A DNA stretch of 64,000 nucleotides from Halorubrum hochsteinianum (GCF_023702125.1 NZ_CP098415.1:2170001-2234000); one strand, 5' to 3'; counted from the stretch's first letter, positions 44,272 to 52,658 are shown. The notes: a model not told the origin generated them from the sequence alone. A program made the numbers and translations.

Positions 44272-44574
44272 CTACGCGTCGGCGACCTCGTCGACGAAGT
44301 CCTCGCTCAGCTGCTGTTTCAACACCCGGAGGTTCGCCGCCTCCTCGGCACCGACGAGCGACTTGAGCTGCTCGAGGGAGATTTCGTCGTCGTAGTAGGC
44401 GGCGGCGATCTCCTGCGTGAGCGCGTCGTCGTGGGTCGCCGACTGGAGGTACTCCCGTAACGCGGTGATGAGGACGTCCGTCCGATCCTCGCCGAGTACG
44501 TCCGCGAGCGCGTCGGTGCGGTTGACGAGCCGATGCGGTGCCCGGAACTGAACGCGTTTCTTGTCGCTGCCCAT
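44272..44574 (-). CDS. antitoxin, ribbon-helix-helix-like
   Basis: A 100-residue protein from ATG 44574: MGSDKKRVQFRAPHRLVNRTDALADVLGEDRTDVLITALREYL is the ribbon-helix-helix pattern of MetJ/Arc-type antitoxins (beta strand, then two helices). The C-terminal half is helical and should wrap the toxin. It would repress its own promoter; the upstream direct repeats support this. It is directly followed by the PIN gene. Confidence 0.8.
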   Translation of the reverse strand: MGSDKKRVQFRAPHRLVNRTDALADVLGEDRTDVLITALREYLQSATHDDALTQEIAAAYYDDEISLEQLKSLVGAEEAANLRVLKQQLSEDFVDEVADA

Positions 44575-44627
44575 CGTGTGTACGATGTGAGCCAACTCAC
44601 TTAGCGCTTGCCGTGTGTACATTGTGA
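44575..44627. promoter_or_regulatory. operator-like repeats upstream of the toxin-antitoxin pair
   Basis: cgtgtgtacgatgtga (44575-44590) and cgtgtgtacattgtga (44612-44627) match at 14 of 16 positions and lie 37 bp apart. A perfect 5-bp palindrome gtgag-ccaa-ctcac (44587-44600) sits between them. Ribbon-helix-helix antitoxins bind such repeated sites as dimers. The region lies between the antitoxin start and the divergent thiE promoter. Confidence 0.7.
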
Positions 44628-44685
44628 GTCCAGTAGGGCGCGGAACCGGCTCTCGAACCGGCCGACCACACGCCGGAGCGAACTG

Positions 44686-44693
44686 CTTTTATC
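44686..44693 (+). promoter_or_regulatory. TATA element of thiE
   Basis: cttttatc, about 25 bp before the GTG at 44716, in GC-rich surroundings. The spacing implies a leaderless mRNA, so a classical riboswitch in a leader is unlikely. Confidence 0.65.
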
Positions 44694-44715
44694 TGCCCAC
44701 CGAGACCGACCACTC

Positions 44716-45351
44716 GTGAATACCAACGAGTGGCAGACGTACCTCGTCACGGCGGCGAGCCGGTCGGCGGGACGGACGACCCCGGAGGTCGTCGCGGCCG
44801 CGCTCGACGGGGGGATCGACGTCGTCCAGCTCCGCGACAAGGACGCCTCCGTGCGGGAACGGTACGAGACCGGCACCCGCCTCCGGGAGCTGACGGCCGA
44901 GGCGGGCGTGCCGCTGATCGTCAACGACCGGGTCGACCTCGCCGCGGCCGTCGACGCCGACGGCGTCCACCTCGGCCAGTCGGACCTGCGGGTCGCGGTC
45001 GCCCGCGAGCAGCTGGGCGAGTCGGCGGTCGTCGGCGTCTCGGCGTCGACGGTCGAGCAGGCGCGCGCGGCCGAGGCGGCGGGCGCGGACTACCTCGGGG
45101 TCGGGGCCGTGTACGCGACGTCCTCGAAGGACGTGCCCGACGAGCGGAACGGGGTCGGCACGGAGCGGATCGCCGCGATCGCCGACGCGGTCGACATCCC
45201 GGTGATCGGGATCGGCGGCATCGACGCGAGCAACGCGGGGAAGGTGGTCGACGCGGGCGCGACCGGCGTGGCGGTCCTGTCGGCGATCACGGCCGCCGAG
45301 GACCCGACCGAGGCGACCGCGGCCCTCGGGGAGGCGGTCGCCGATGTCTGA
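44716..45351 (+). CDS. thiE: thiamine-phosphate synthase ThiE
   Basis: A 211-residue TIM-barrel enzyme: GGIDVVQLRDKDAS (about residues 34-47), PLIVNDRVDLAAAVDADGVHLGQSDL (phosphate site), DYLGVGAVYATSSK and the C-terminal PVIGIGGIDASN (about 160-171) with AGATGVAVLSAI. It joins HMP-diphosphate to thiazole phosphate to give thiamine phosphate. GTG start, leaderless. It overlaps thiM by 8 bp, so the pair is co-translated. Confidence 0.94.
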   Translation: MNTNEWQTYLVTAASRSAGRTTPEVVAAALDGGIDVVQLRDKDASVRERYETGTRLRELTAEAGVPLIVNDRVDLAAAVDADGVHLGQSDLRVAVAREQLGESAVVGVSASTVEQARAAEAAGADYLGVGAVYATSSKDVPDERNGVGTERIAAIADAVDIPVIGIGGIDASNAGKVVDAGATGVAVLSAITAAEDPTEATAALGEAVADV

Positions 45352-46219
45352 CGAGCGCGACCCACTCGACGCGTTCGACGCGGACCTGCTCCGGCGGACG
45401 CTGGCCGCGGTCGGTGAGACCGGCCCGCTCGTCCACCACCTCACGAACGCCGTGACGACGAGCGAGACGGCAAACGTCACGCTCCACTGGGGCGGGCTCC
45501 CGGTGATGGCCGACGCGCCGGCCGAGGCCGGCGACATGGCTGCCGGAGCCGACGCCGTCGTCATAAACACCGGCACGGCGAGCCGGCCCGACGTCGACGC
45601 CATGGTCGACGCCGGGCAGCGGGCGAACGAGGCCGACGCCCCCGTCGTCCTCGACCCGGTCGGCTACGGCGCGACGCCGCACCGCGTCGAGTCGATCGGT
45701 CGGCTCCTTGACGCGGTCGCGTTCGACGTCATCAAGGGCAACGCCGGCGAGATCCGCGGGCTCGCGGGCGAGGAGGCGACGGTCAGGGGCGTCGAGTCCG
45801 TCGGCGAGGAGTCGGGCGTCGCGGCCGCCGCCGAGGCGCTGGCGGCCGAGACGGGGGCCGTCGTCGTCGCGTCCGGCACGGCGGACGTCGTCGCCGACCC
45901 CGACGGCGGCGCGTACGAACTCGCCGTCGGCCACGAGCGGATGGGGTCGTTCGTCGGCTCGGGCTGTATGCTCGCCAGCACGCTCGGGACGGTGACCGCG
46001 CTGACCCGGGGGGCGGACGCGCCGGTCGCGTCGACGGCGGAGGCGGCGCTCGTCGGCACGGCGGCGTACGGGCTGGCGGGCGAGCGCGCGGCCAAGAAGG
46101 ACCCGGACGGACCGGCGAGCTACCGGACCGCGTTCATGGACGCGGTGGCGGCGACGGCGGCCGACCCGCCGGAGACGGACGTCGCCGACCGCGCGTCGAA
46201 GGTCCGCTCCGAGAAATAG
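45344..46219 (+). CDS. thiM: hydroxyethylthiazole kinase ThiM
   Basis: A 291-residue kinase: GPLVHHLTNAVTTSETANVTLHWGGLPVMADAPAEAGDMA (about 27-66) matches ThiM, with VLDPVGYGATPHR, IKGNAGEIRGLAG and the terminal FVGSGCMLASTLG (about 208-221). It phosphorylates hydroxyethylthiazole for thiamine salvage. It overlaps thiE by 8 bp; thiD is not adjacent. Confidence 0.94.
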   Translation: MSDERDPLDAFDADLLRRTLAAVGETGPLVHHLTNAVTTSETANVTLHWGGLPVMADAPAEAGDMAAGADAVVINTGTASRPDVDAMVDAGQRANEADAPVVLDPVGYGATPHRVESIGRLLDAVAFDVIKGNAGEIRGLAGEEATVRGVESVGEESGVAAAAEALAAETGAVVVASGTADVVADPDGGAYELAVGHERMGSFVGSGCMLASTLGTVTALTRGADAPVASTAEAALVGTAAYGLAGERAAKKDPDGPASYRTAFMDAVAATAADPPETDVADRASKVRSEK

Positions 46220-46245
46220 ACGCGCTGGCCGCGCGAGGCGGCGAC

Positions 46246-46995
46246 CTACCGCGTCGCCGTCTTCCACTCCCGCAGGCCGATCCGGCCGCCGTTCAGGTCC
46301 TCGGCCGGGGCCTCCGTGGCGGCCCAGACGAACAGCGGCGCGACGCTCTCTGGGTCGCGGGCGCGCTCCTTGCCGGTGAGGTCGGTCGCGACGAGGCCCG
46401 GGTCGACGACCCCGACCGTCGCCGAGAGGTCGGCGGCGAAGCCGCGCGCGACGGCCTCCGCGGCCGCCTTCGAGACGGCGTACGCGCCCATGCCCGGTTT
46501 CGACTCGGCCGCGACCGCGCCCGACGGGACGAGGACGCGCGCGTCGTCGGCGAGGTGGGGGACCGCCTCCGATATCGTGGCGAACACGCCGCGCGCGTTC
46601 GTCCGCATCGTGTCGTCGTAGTCGGCGTACGTCACCTCCGTCGTCGGGCGCTCGCCCGGTGCGCCGTGGAACACGCCGGCGTTCGCGAACACCACGTCGA
46701 CCGGGCCGGCCTCGCGGGCGACCCGCTCGAAGAAGCGTTCGAGGTCGAACTCGTCGCGCACGTCGACGCGGTCGCCCCAGGCGGTCCCGCGCTCGGCGTC
46801 GCCGTCTCCCCCCTCGTTCGGCGTCTCGCCGCCCTCCTCGTCGCCTCCGTCGCCGTTCAGCGCCGCGACGGTCCGATCGACGGCCCCGCCGTCGCGTCCG
46901 GAGACGGCGACGAACGCCCCTTCGTCGACGAACGCCTCGGCGACGGCCCGCCCGATCCCGCTCGTTGCCCCGGTGATCGCGACCGTCAGATCCAT
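46246..46995 (-). CDS. short-chain dehydrogenase/reductase
   Basis: A 249-residue SDR: cofactor motif TGATSGIGRAVAEAF (residues 9-23), NAGVFHG (about 115), and the catalytic YAVSK (about 175-179; Y and K of YxxxK). A Gly/Asp/Glu-rich insert around residues 50-75 is unusual for the family. The substrate is unknown. It is divergent from the carotenoid operon. Confidence 0.88.
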   Translation of the reverse strand: MDLTVAITGATSGIGRAVAEAFVDEGAFVAVSGRDGGAVDRTVAALNGDGGDEEGGETPNEGGDGDAERGTAWGDRVDVRDEFDLERFFERVAREAGPVDVVFANAGVFHGAPGERPTTEVTYADYDDTMRTNARGVFATISEAVPHLADDARVLVPSGAVAAESKPGMGAYAVSKAAAEAVARGFAADLSATVGVVDPGLVATDLTGKERARDPESVAPLFVWAATEAPAEDLNGGRIGLREWKTATR

Positions 46996-47120
46996 GTGAT
47001 ACGGGGTACGCGCGTCGGCGACTTAGTGGTATCCACTCGGGTCGGAGCGCTCTGGAGCGCCTCGAACCGTCGGGTCGTCCCGAACGTGTCAGGGACGTTC
47101 CCGCACAGCGTCTGGCCGGA

Positions 47121-47128
47121 TTTATACC
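47121..47128 (+). promoter_or_regulatory. TATA element of the crtD operon
   Basis: tttatacc, 23 bp before ATG 47151, fits a leaderless transcript covering the three-gene bacterioruberin operon. Confidence 0.65.
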
Positions 47129-47150
47129 GTCGCCGTCCGTAGGATCACGT

Positions 47151-48650
47151 ATGGACGTGGTCCCGGACATCGACGGCGTTGCCGGCGAGTCGATCGTCGT
47201 TATCGGCGGCGGCTTCGGCGGTCTCTCGACGGCCTGTTACCTCGCGGACGCCGGCGCGGACGTCACCGTGTTGGAGAAGAACGAGCAGCTCGGCGGCCGC
47301 GCCAGCCGGCTCGAAGTCGACGGGTTCCGGTTCGACATGGGGCCGTCGTGGTACCTGATGCCGGACGTCTTCGAGCGGTTCTTCGGCCACTTCGGCCGGA
47401 CGCCCGACGAGTTCTACGAGTTAGAGCGGCTCGACCCGCACTACCGCGTGTTCTGGAAAGACGGCGATCAGGTGGACGTGCTGCCGGACCGCGAGGAGAA
47501 CAGGGAGATCTTCGAGTCGTACGAGCCGGGTGCGGGCGAGGCGTTCGACGCGTACCTCGAGGAGTCCCAGCGCACCTACGAGATCGGGATGGAGCACTTC
47601 GTGTACGAGGACCGCCCCCGGCTGCGCGACTACGTCGACACCGACGTGTTGCGCTACTCGTGGGGGCTCTCGCTGCTCGGCAAGATGCAGGGCCACGTCG
47701 AGGACTACTTCGACCACCCGAAGCTCCAGCAGCTGATGCAGTACACGCTCGTGTTCCTCGGGGGGTCGCCGACGAACACGCCGGCGCTGTACAACCTGAT
47801 GAGCCACGTCGACTACAACATGGGCGTCTACTACCCCGAGGGCGGGATCGGCGCGGTCGTCGACGGCATCGTCGAACTCGCCGAGGACCTCGGCGTCGAG
47901 TTCGTCACCGACGCCGAGGTGACCGGCATCGAGGGCCGCTACGGCGCGTTCGCGGTCGACACCGTGAACGGCGACCGGTACCTCGCCGACCGGGTCGTCT
48001 CCGACGCCGACTACGCGCACACCGAACAGGAGCTGCTGCCGGAGCGGAAGCGGCAGTACACGGAGGAGTACTGGGAGTCGCGGACGTACGCGCCATCCGC
48101 GTTCCTGCTGTACCTCGGCGTCGAGGGCGACGTGCCGAACCTCGAACACCACACGCTCGTCCTCCCGACCGACTGGGACGGGCACTTCGCGCAGATCTTC
48201 GACGACCCCGAGTGGCCCGACGACCCCGCCTACTACCTCTGTGTCCCCTCGAAGACCGACGACACGGTCGCGCCGGAGGGCCACAGCAACCTCTTCGCGC
48301 TGGTGCCGATCGCGCCCGGGCTCGCGGACACCCCGGAGATCCGTAACCGCTACCGCGACCTCGTGATCGACGACATCGCGGAGAACACCGACACCGACCT
48401 CCGCGGCCGCGTCGTCGTCGAGGAGACGTTCTCGGTCGACGACTTCGCGGACCGGTACAACAGCTACGCGGGCAGCGCGCTCGGGCTGGCGCACACGCTC
48501 ACCCAGACCTCGCTGTTGCGCCCGCCGCACACCTCCGACGCGGTCGACGGGCTCCACTTCACGGGGTCGACGACGACGCCGGGGATCGGCGTCCCGATGT
48601 GTCTCATCAGCGGGCAGCTGACCGCGGAAGCGATGGCCGACGACGCGTGA
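47151..48650 (+). CDS. crtD: carotenoid 3,4-desaturase CrtD (phytoene desaturase family)
   Basis: A 499-residue FAD oxidoreductase: dinucleotide motif VVIGGGFGGLSTACYLADAG (about 16-35), VLEKNEQLGGRASRL, RFDMGPSWYLMPD and the C-terminal FTGSTTTPGIGVPMCLISGQ (about 468-487), all CrtI family. Position is decisive: it heads the cluster with lyeJ and cruF known in haloarchaea, where CrtD desaturates the 3,4 bonds on the way to bacterioruberin. A general CrtI role (phytoene to lycopene) is the alternative. It overlaps lyeJ by GTGA. Confidence 0.9.
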   Translation: MDVVPDIDGVAGESIVVIGGGFGGLSTACYLADAGADVTVLEKNEQLGGRASRLEVDGFRFDMGPSWYLMPDVFERFFGHFGRTPDEFYELERLDPHYRVFWKDGDQVDVLPDREENREIFESYEPGAGEAFDAYLEESQRTYEIGMEHFVYEDRPRLRDYVDTDVLRYSWGLSLLGKMQGHVEDYFDHPKLQQLMQYTLVFLGGSPTNTPALYNLMSHVDYNMGVYYPEGGIGAVVDGIVELAEDLGVEFVTDAEVTGIEGRYGAFAVDTVNGDRYLADRVVSDADYAHTEQELLPERKRQYTEEYWESRTYAPSAFLLYLGVEGDVPNLEHHTLVLPTDWDGHFAQIFDDPEWPDDPAYYLCVPSKTDDTVAPEGHSNLFALVPIAPGLADTPEIRNRYRDLVIDDIAENTDTDLRGRVVVEETFSVDDFADRYNSYAGSALGLAHTLTQTSLLRPPHTSDAVDGLHFTGSTTTPGIGVPMCLISGQLTAEAMADDA

Positions 48651-49564
48651 CCGAGGCCGTGAGCGACCAACACCGATCCACCACGGACGACCGCGCGGAG
48701 TCCGCCGGGGGCGGCGGCGAGGGGCTCCGCTACCTGCTGGTGTTGTCGCGGCCGCGCTTCTGGCTGTACCTCGCCGGACCGGTCGCGGTCGGGGTCACCT
48801 ACGGGATCGCCGACGTGAGCGAACTGTTCACGCCCGTCACGGTCTCGCTCGCGGCGTACTTCCTCCTCCCCGCGAACGTGTTCCTCTACGGCGTCAACGA
48901 CGTGTTCGACGCCGACATCGACGAACTGAACCCGAAGAAGGAGGGCCGCGAGGCCCGCTGGCAGGGGAGCGGGCTCGTCGTCGCCGCGGTCGTCGCCGCC
49001 GGCGCGCTGGGGCTGGCGACGCTCGCGATCACGCCACGCGTCGCGTGGCCGTACCTGCTCGGCTTCCTCGTCCTGGCGGTCGGGTACAGCGCGCCGCCGG
49101 CGCGCTTCAAGACGACGCCGTTCCTCGACTCGCTGTCGAACGGGCTGTACGCGCTCCCCGGCGCGGCGGCGTACGCGACGGTCGCGGGCGCGCACCCGCC
49201 GCTCGCGGCGCTCGCCGGCGCGTGGCTCTGGACGATGGGGATGCACACGTTCTCTGCGATCCCCGACATCGAGCCGGACCGAGCGGCGGGGATCGACACG
49301 ACCGCGACGCTGCTCGGCGAGGGCCGCACGTACGCCTACTGCTTCGCGGCGTGGACCGCCGCGGCCGGGGCGTTCTGGCTCGTCGATCCGCGGCTCGGCG
49401 CGCTGCTCGGCGTTTACCCGATCTTCGTCGCGTGGGTCGCGCGCTCGTCCGTCTCGGTCGACCGGGCGTACTGGTGGTTCCCGGCGCTGAACACCGTCGT
49501 CGGCACGCTGCTGTCGATGGGCGGCCTCTGGCGGGTGTACCCGCTCTGGGAGGCGCTGCCGTGA
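48647..49564 (+). CDS. lyeJ: lycopene elongase LyeJ (UbiA-family prenyltransferase)
   Basis: A 305-residue membrane prenyltransferase: the first Asp-rich motif NDVFDADIDELNPKKEG (about 84-100) and the second DIEPDRAAGIDT (about 205-216) are those of UbiA enzymes. About eight hydrophobic helices. In haloarchaea LyeJ adds two C5 units to lycopene ends to make the C50 skeleton of bacterioruberin. The start was set at GTG 48647 because it overlaps the crtD stop as GTGA; an upstream in-frame start lies inside crtD. It overlaps cruF by GTGA. Confidence 0.9.
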   Translation: MTEAVSDQHRSTTDDRAESAGGGGEGLRYLLVLSRPRFWLYLAGPVAVGVTYGIADVSELFTPVTVSLAAYFLLPANVFLYGVNDVFDADIDELNPKKEGREARWQGSGLVVAAVVAAGALGLATLAITPRVAWPYLLGFLVLAVGYSAPPARFKTTPFLDSLSNGLYALPGAAAYATVAGAHPPLAALAGAWLWTMGMHTFSAIPDIEPDRAAGIDTTATLLGEGRTYAYCFAAWTAAAGAFWLVDPRLGALLGVYPIFVAWVARSSVSVDRAYWWFPALNTVVGTLLSMGGLWRVYPLWEALP

Positions 49565-50439
49565 CCGACTCGACCGCGACGACCGGGTCGGGGCTCGACG
49601 CGCTCCGGGACCGGCTGCCCGACACGCGCCGCGAGGCGGAGGCCCTGCTCGACCGGGTCGTCCGCGAGAACCGCTTCACCATCGCGGTCGTGTTCCCGCT
49701 CGTCGGCGCGATCGCGCTCGTCGCCAGCGCAGAGGGAGTGGTGCCGGAGCCGTACGCCTTCCACCCGTGGTTCGTGCTGTTCGGCGTGATCGTGATGCGC
49801 TCGCCGCTCGTCGTGGGCGTGCTGCCGACCGTCGACCGCCGCGCGCTCGGCTGGATCGGCGTGCTGGTCGCGTACACTTACCTCATCGAGGGCGTCGGCG
49901 TCGCCACCGGCTGGCCGTACGGCGAGTTCGCGTACACGGTCGACCTCGGCCCGATGCTCGCGGGCGTGCCCGTCGCCCTGCCGGTCTTCTTCATCCCGCT
50001 CGTCTTGAACGCCTACCTGCTGTGTCTGCTGCTGCTCGGGCCGCGCGCCGACAGCGTGTGGGTCCGGCTGGCGACGGTGATCCCGGTGGTGGTCGCGATG
50101 GACGTCGTCTTGGACCCGGGCGCGGTGTCGCTCGGCTTCTGGGACTTCGGCGGCGGCGCGTTCTACGGCGTCCCGCTCTCGAACTACGCCGGGTGGGTGC
50201 TGTCCGCGGTCGTCGCGGTCGTCACGCTCGATCGGGCGTTCGCGGCGGCCGGAATTCGCGAGCGCCTCCGCGACTGCGAGTTCATGCTCGACGACATGGT
50301 GAGCTTCGTGATCCTCTGGGGGGGAATCAACCTCTGGTTCGGGAACCTCCTGCCCGCGGCGGTCGCGGCCGCCTTCGGCGTCGGACTGGTCCGCGCCGAC
50401 CGGTTCGACACGCGGCTGTTCACGCAGTGGCGGCGGTAG
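49561..50439 (+). CDS. cruF: bisanhydrobacterioruberin hydratase CruF
   Basis: A 292-residue membrane protein with about seven hydrophobic helices; the segments GVGVATGWPYGEFAYTVDLGPML, DVVLDPGAVSLGFWDFGGGAFYGVPLSNYAGW and MLDDMVSFVILWGG match the CruF carotenoid hydratase family. It hydrates the C50 ends to complete bacterioruberin. The operon order crtD-lyeJ-cruF supports the call. The start is GTG 49561, overlapping lyeJ by GTGA. Confidence 0.9.
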   Translation: MTDSTATTGSGLDALRDRLPDTRREAEALLDRVVRENRFTIAVVFPLVGAIALVASAEGVVPEPYAFHPWFVLFGVIVMRSPLVVGVLPTVDRRALGWIGVLVAYTYLIEGVGVATGWPYGEFAYTVDLGPMLAGVPVALPVFFIPLVLNAYLLCLLLLGPRADSVWVRLATVIPVVVAMDVVLDPGAVSLGFWDFGGGAFYGVPLSNYAGWVLSAVVAVVTLDRAFAAAGIRERLRDCEFMLDDMVSFVILWGGINLWFGNLLPAAVAAAFGVGLVRADRFDTRLFTQWRR

Positions 50440-50479
50440 CGGCCGCCGGGGCGGGCGCGGCCGCGCCACTCGGCTGCGC

Positions 50480-50486
50480 TTATATA
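50480..50486 (+). promoter_or_regulatory. TATA element upstream of dacZ
   Basis: ttatata is one of the best TATA boxes in the window. It lies about 26 bp before GTG 50509 and 76 bp before the dacZ ATG, so transcription should begin at the short upstream frame. Confidence 0.7.
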
Positions 50487-50508
50487 CCGGGGCCACGTCC
50501 TTCCGGTC

Positions 50509-50565
50509 GTGACTGACGGCGGCAACCGCACGCGACGGGGGAACCGAGAGGACCGACGGCGATGA
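50509..50565 (+). promoter_or_regulatory. 18-codon Arg-rich upstream frame, overlaps the dacZ start
   Basis: The frame reads VTDGGNRTRRGNREDRRR and stops at TGA 50563-50565, overlapping ATG 50562 as ATGA. The TATA element puts the expected transcript start at this GTG, so it would be the first, leaderless frame. This could couple or tune translation of the cyclase. Confidence 0.5.
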
Positions 50566-51119
50566 GCGGGCTCGCAATCCGGTACGGCGACCACGAGCGC
50601 GTGTGCGAGGTCGTCGACCGGCTGACCTACTGCGCCGAGGGGATCAGCGTCTCCTTCGACGGGTACGAGGAGCCGCACGTGAAGGGGCCGGGGCTGTACT
50701 TCGCCGTCATCGGCGACAGCGACTACGGCGCGTACGCGGACCCGATGGGAGACAACCGCTGGCCGCGCGACGACTGCGCCTCCGTCTTCGACGAGGACGC
50801 GTTCGCGGCCGCCGCGGAGTCGGTGAGCGTCGAACAGGACGGCGGCGTCGTCGTCGCGGTCGACGGCGAGATCGAATCGCAGATGGTCCGGTTCCGCGAT
50901 CTGGGCACCCGCGACGCGGAGACCGACCTCGTCGACGACGTGAGCTACGAGCCGTGGATGGGGTCGCGCCACATGAGCGCGATCGAGACCTCCGTCCGGC
51001 CGGAGGTCGTCGCGACGGTGACGCTGAGCGAGGAGACCGGCCGCGTCAGCGTCTTCCGCGACGGCGAGGCGGACAGCGCGCAGCGCGAGGCGATCGGCGG
51101 CCGCTGGCGGGTCGCGTAG
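50562..51119 (+). CDS. dacZ: diadenylate cyclase-like protein DacZ
   Basis: A 185-residue protein whose C-terminal half matches the DisA_N diadenylate cyclase domain: GPGLYFAVIGD (about 42-52), AVDGEIESQMVRF with D101-G102-E103 at the DGA position, and MGSRHMSAIETS with R136-H137-M138 at the RHR position, then SEETGRVSVF (156-165). Two motif residues differ from the textbook DGA/RHR, as I recall also for haloarchaeal DacZ. It should convert 2 ATP to cyclic di-AMP, a signal linked to osmotic control in haloarchaea. An uncommon upstream frame overlaps its start. Confidence 0.83.
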   Translation: MSGLAIRYGDHERVCEVVDRLTYCAEGISVSFDGYEEPHVKGPGLYFAVIGDSDYGAYADPMGDNRWPRDDCASVFDEDAFAAAAESVSVEQDGGVVVAVDGEIESQMVRFRDLGTRDAETDLVDDVSYEPWMGSRHMSAIETSVRPEVVATVTLSEETGRVSVFRDGEADSAQREAIGGRWRVA

Positions 51120-51247
51120 GACTCACGGCGTCGCCGCGCCGCGTCGCGCAGGCTCCCCGCTTCCGGCGTCGACTCCGCGGTCGCGGCGCTCCCGGCGTCC
51201 GGTACCGAGGCCCCACCGTTAAGCCGCGGCCGGGCGAACGACGACCC

Positions 51248-51673
51248 ATGTACGACGACATTCTGGTGCCGACGGACGGGAGCGAGGCGGTCGACCGCGC
51301 GCTCGACCACGCGATCCGGCTGGCGACCAACCACGACGCGACGGTCCACGCGCTGTACGTCGTCGACCAGCGGATCGCGGCCGCCAACTCCGGCGACCTC
51401 CACGACGAGGTCGTCGCCGACCTCGAATCGCAGGGTGAAGACGCCGTAAGCGCGGTCGCGGAGGCGGCCGCCGAGGCCGGCCTCGACGCCGAGACCCACG
51501 TCGCGCACGGGACGCCCGACACCGAGATCGTCGCGTACGCCGAGGAGAACGGTATCGACGTGATCGTGATGAGCCCGGAGGGGAAGTCGCCGCGCGAGCG
51601 GATCCGGTCGCTCGGCAGCGTCTCCGACCGCGTCGCCGACGACGCGTCGGTTCCGGTGTTCCTGATCAAGTAG
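51248..51673 (+). CDS. universal stress protein (UspA)
   Basis: A 141-residue single Usp domain: YDDILVPTDGSEAVDRALDHAIRL (start with the ATP-binding Asp), HALYVVDQR and a C-terminal MSPEGKSPRERIRSLGSVSDRVADDASVPVFLIK, where the G..G..........GS phosphate loop is slightly altered. It is preceded by a TATA-like ccgttaag (about 51217). It may form dimers and bind ATP. Confidence 0.9.
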   Translation: MYDDILVPTDGSEAVDRALDHAIRLATNHDATVHALYVVDQRIAAANSGDLHDEVVADLESQGEDAVSAVAEAAAEAGLDAETHVAHGTPDTEIVAYAEENGIDVIVMSPEGKSPRERIRSLGSVSDRVADDASVPVFLIK

Positions 51674-51778
51674 CCGTCGAGCGGACGGACTCCACCGCCG
51701 GCCCAGTCCCCCCGACTGGCGGGGTCCGCAGTCGGCCGGTCCGGGGCAATTAGGTGGGTGCGGACGCGACGCCCCGGC

Positions 51779-52546
51779 ATGGAACTCACCGTGCTCGGGT
51801 CCGGCAGCGCGATGCCGGTCCCCGACCGCGCGCAGGCCGGGTACCTCCTCGACGACGGCGACCGGTCGTTGCTCGTCGACTGCGGCAGCGGCGTCCTCCA
51901 GCGGCTCGCCGGGACGGACACCGGCTACGAGGGCGTCTCGACGGTCCTGCTGACCCACCACCACCTCGACCACGTCGCCGCCCTGTTACCCCTCCTGAAG
52001 GCCCGCTGGCTAGCCGGCGAGGAGCACCTCGAAGTGGTCGGGCCCGCGGGCACGAAGGCGCTCGTCGACGGCCTGCTCGACGTCCACGACTACCTCGACG
52101 GTCGGATCGACCTGGCGGTCCGGGAGGTGTCGGCGTCGCGCCCGTTCGCCGCCGGCGGGTTCGACGTGGCCGCCCGCGAGACGCGTCACTCGATGGACGG
52201 GTTCGCGTACCGGTTCTCGCCGCCGAGCTCCGACGCGCCGGCCGGGGACGGTCCGCTCGTCCTCTCGGGCGACACCGAGGCGTTCGCGGGGATGGCGCGG
52301 TTCGCGGACGGGGCCGACTGCCTGGTCCACGACTGCTCGTTCCCGGACGACGTCGACGTGTCGAACCACCCGCGGCCGACGAGCCTCGGCGAGGCGCTCG
52401 CGGGGGCGGACGTGGGGACGCTCCTGCTCTCGCACCTCTACCCCCACACCGGCGGCCGCGAGCGCGAGATGGAAGACCAAGTCCGCGAGGCGGGCTTCGA
52501 CGGCGAGGTGCGGACCGCGACCGACGGGCTCCGCGTGTCGCTGTGA
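51779..52546 (+). CDS. metallo-beta-lactamase fold hydrolase (RNase Z-like)
   Basis: A 255-residue enzyme: ELTVLGSGSAMPVPDRAQAGYLL is the RNase Z/elaC-type start, THHHLDHVAAL the zinc-binding HxHxDH motif (about residues 60-70), LVLSGDTEAF the following Asp, and LLLSHLYPH (about 220) the last His. This fits the RNase Z/phosphodiesterase branch of the fold, but it is shorter than most tRNase Z and may instead hydrolyse other phosphodiesters. Confidence 0.87.
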   Translation: MELTVLGSGSAMPVPDRAQAGYLLDDGDRSLLVDCGSGVLQRLAGTDTGYEGVSTVLLTHHHLDHVAALLPLLKARWLAGEEHLEVVGPAGTKALVDGLLDVHDYLDGRIDLAVREVSASRPFAAGGFDVAARETRHSMDGFAYRFSPPSSDAPAGDGPLVLSGDTEAFAGMARFADGADCLVHDCSFPDDVDVSNHPRPTSLGEALAGADVGTLLLSHLYPHTGGREREMEDQVREAGFDGEVRTATDGLRVSL

Positions 52547-52658
52547 GCGGCCTCGGGGGTCGACGCCGGCGCGGTGTTGTCGGAATCGTAATCAGTCGCC
52601 GCCCGTAGGGGGCCGCGACGTAACCGATGGCTGTTACGCTTCCGCACGATCGACCCGG

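Noticed and set aside
44630-44715. TPP riboswitch upstream of thiE
   Set aside because: No conserved thi-box elements are visible, and the TATA-to-GTG distance of about 25 bp leaves no room for a leader.
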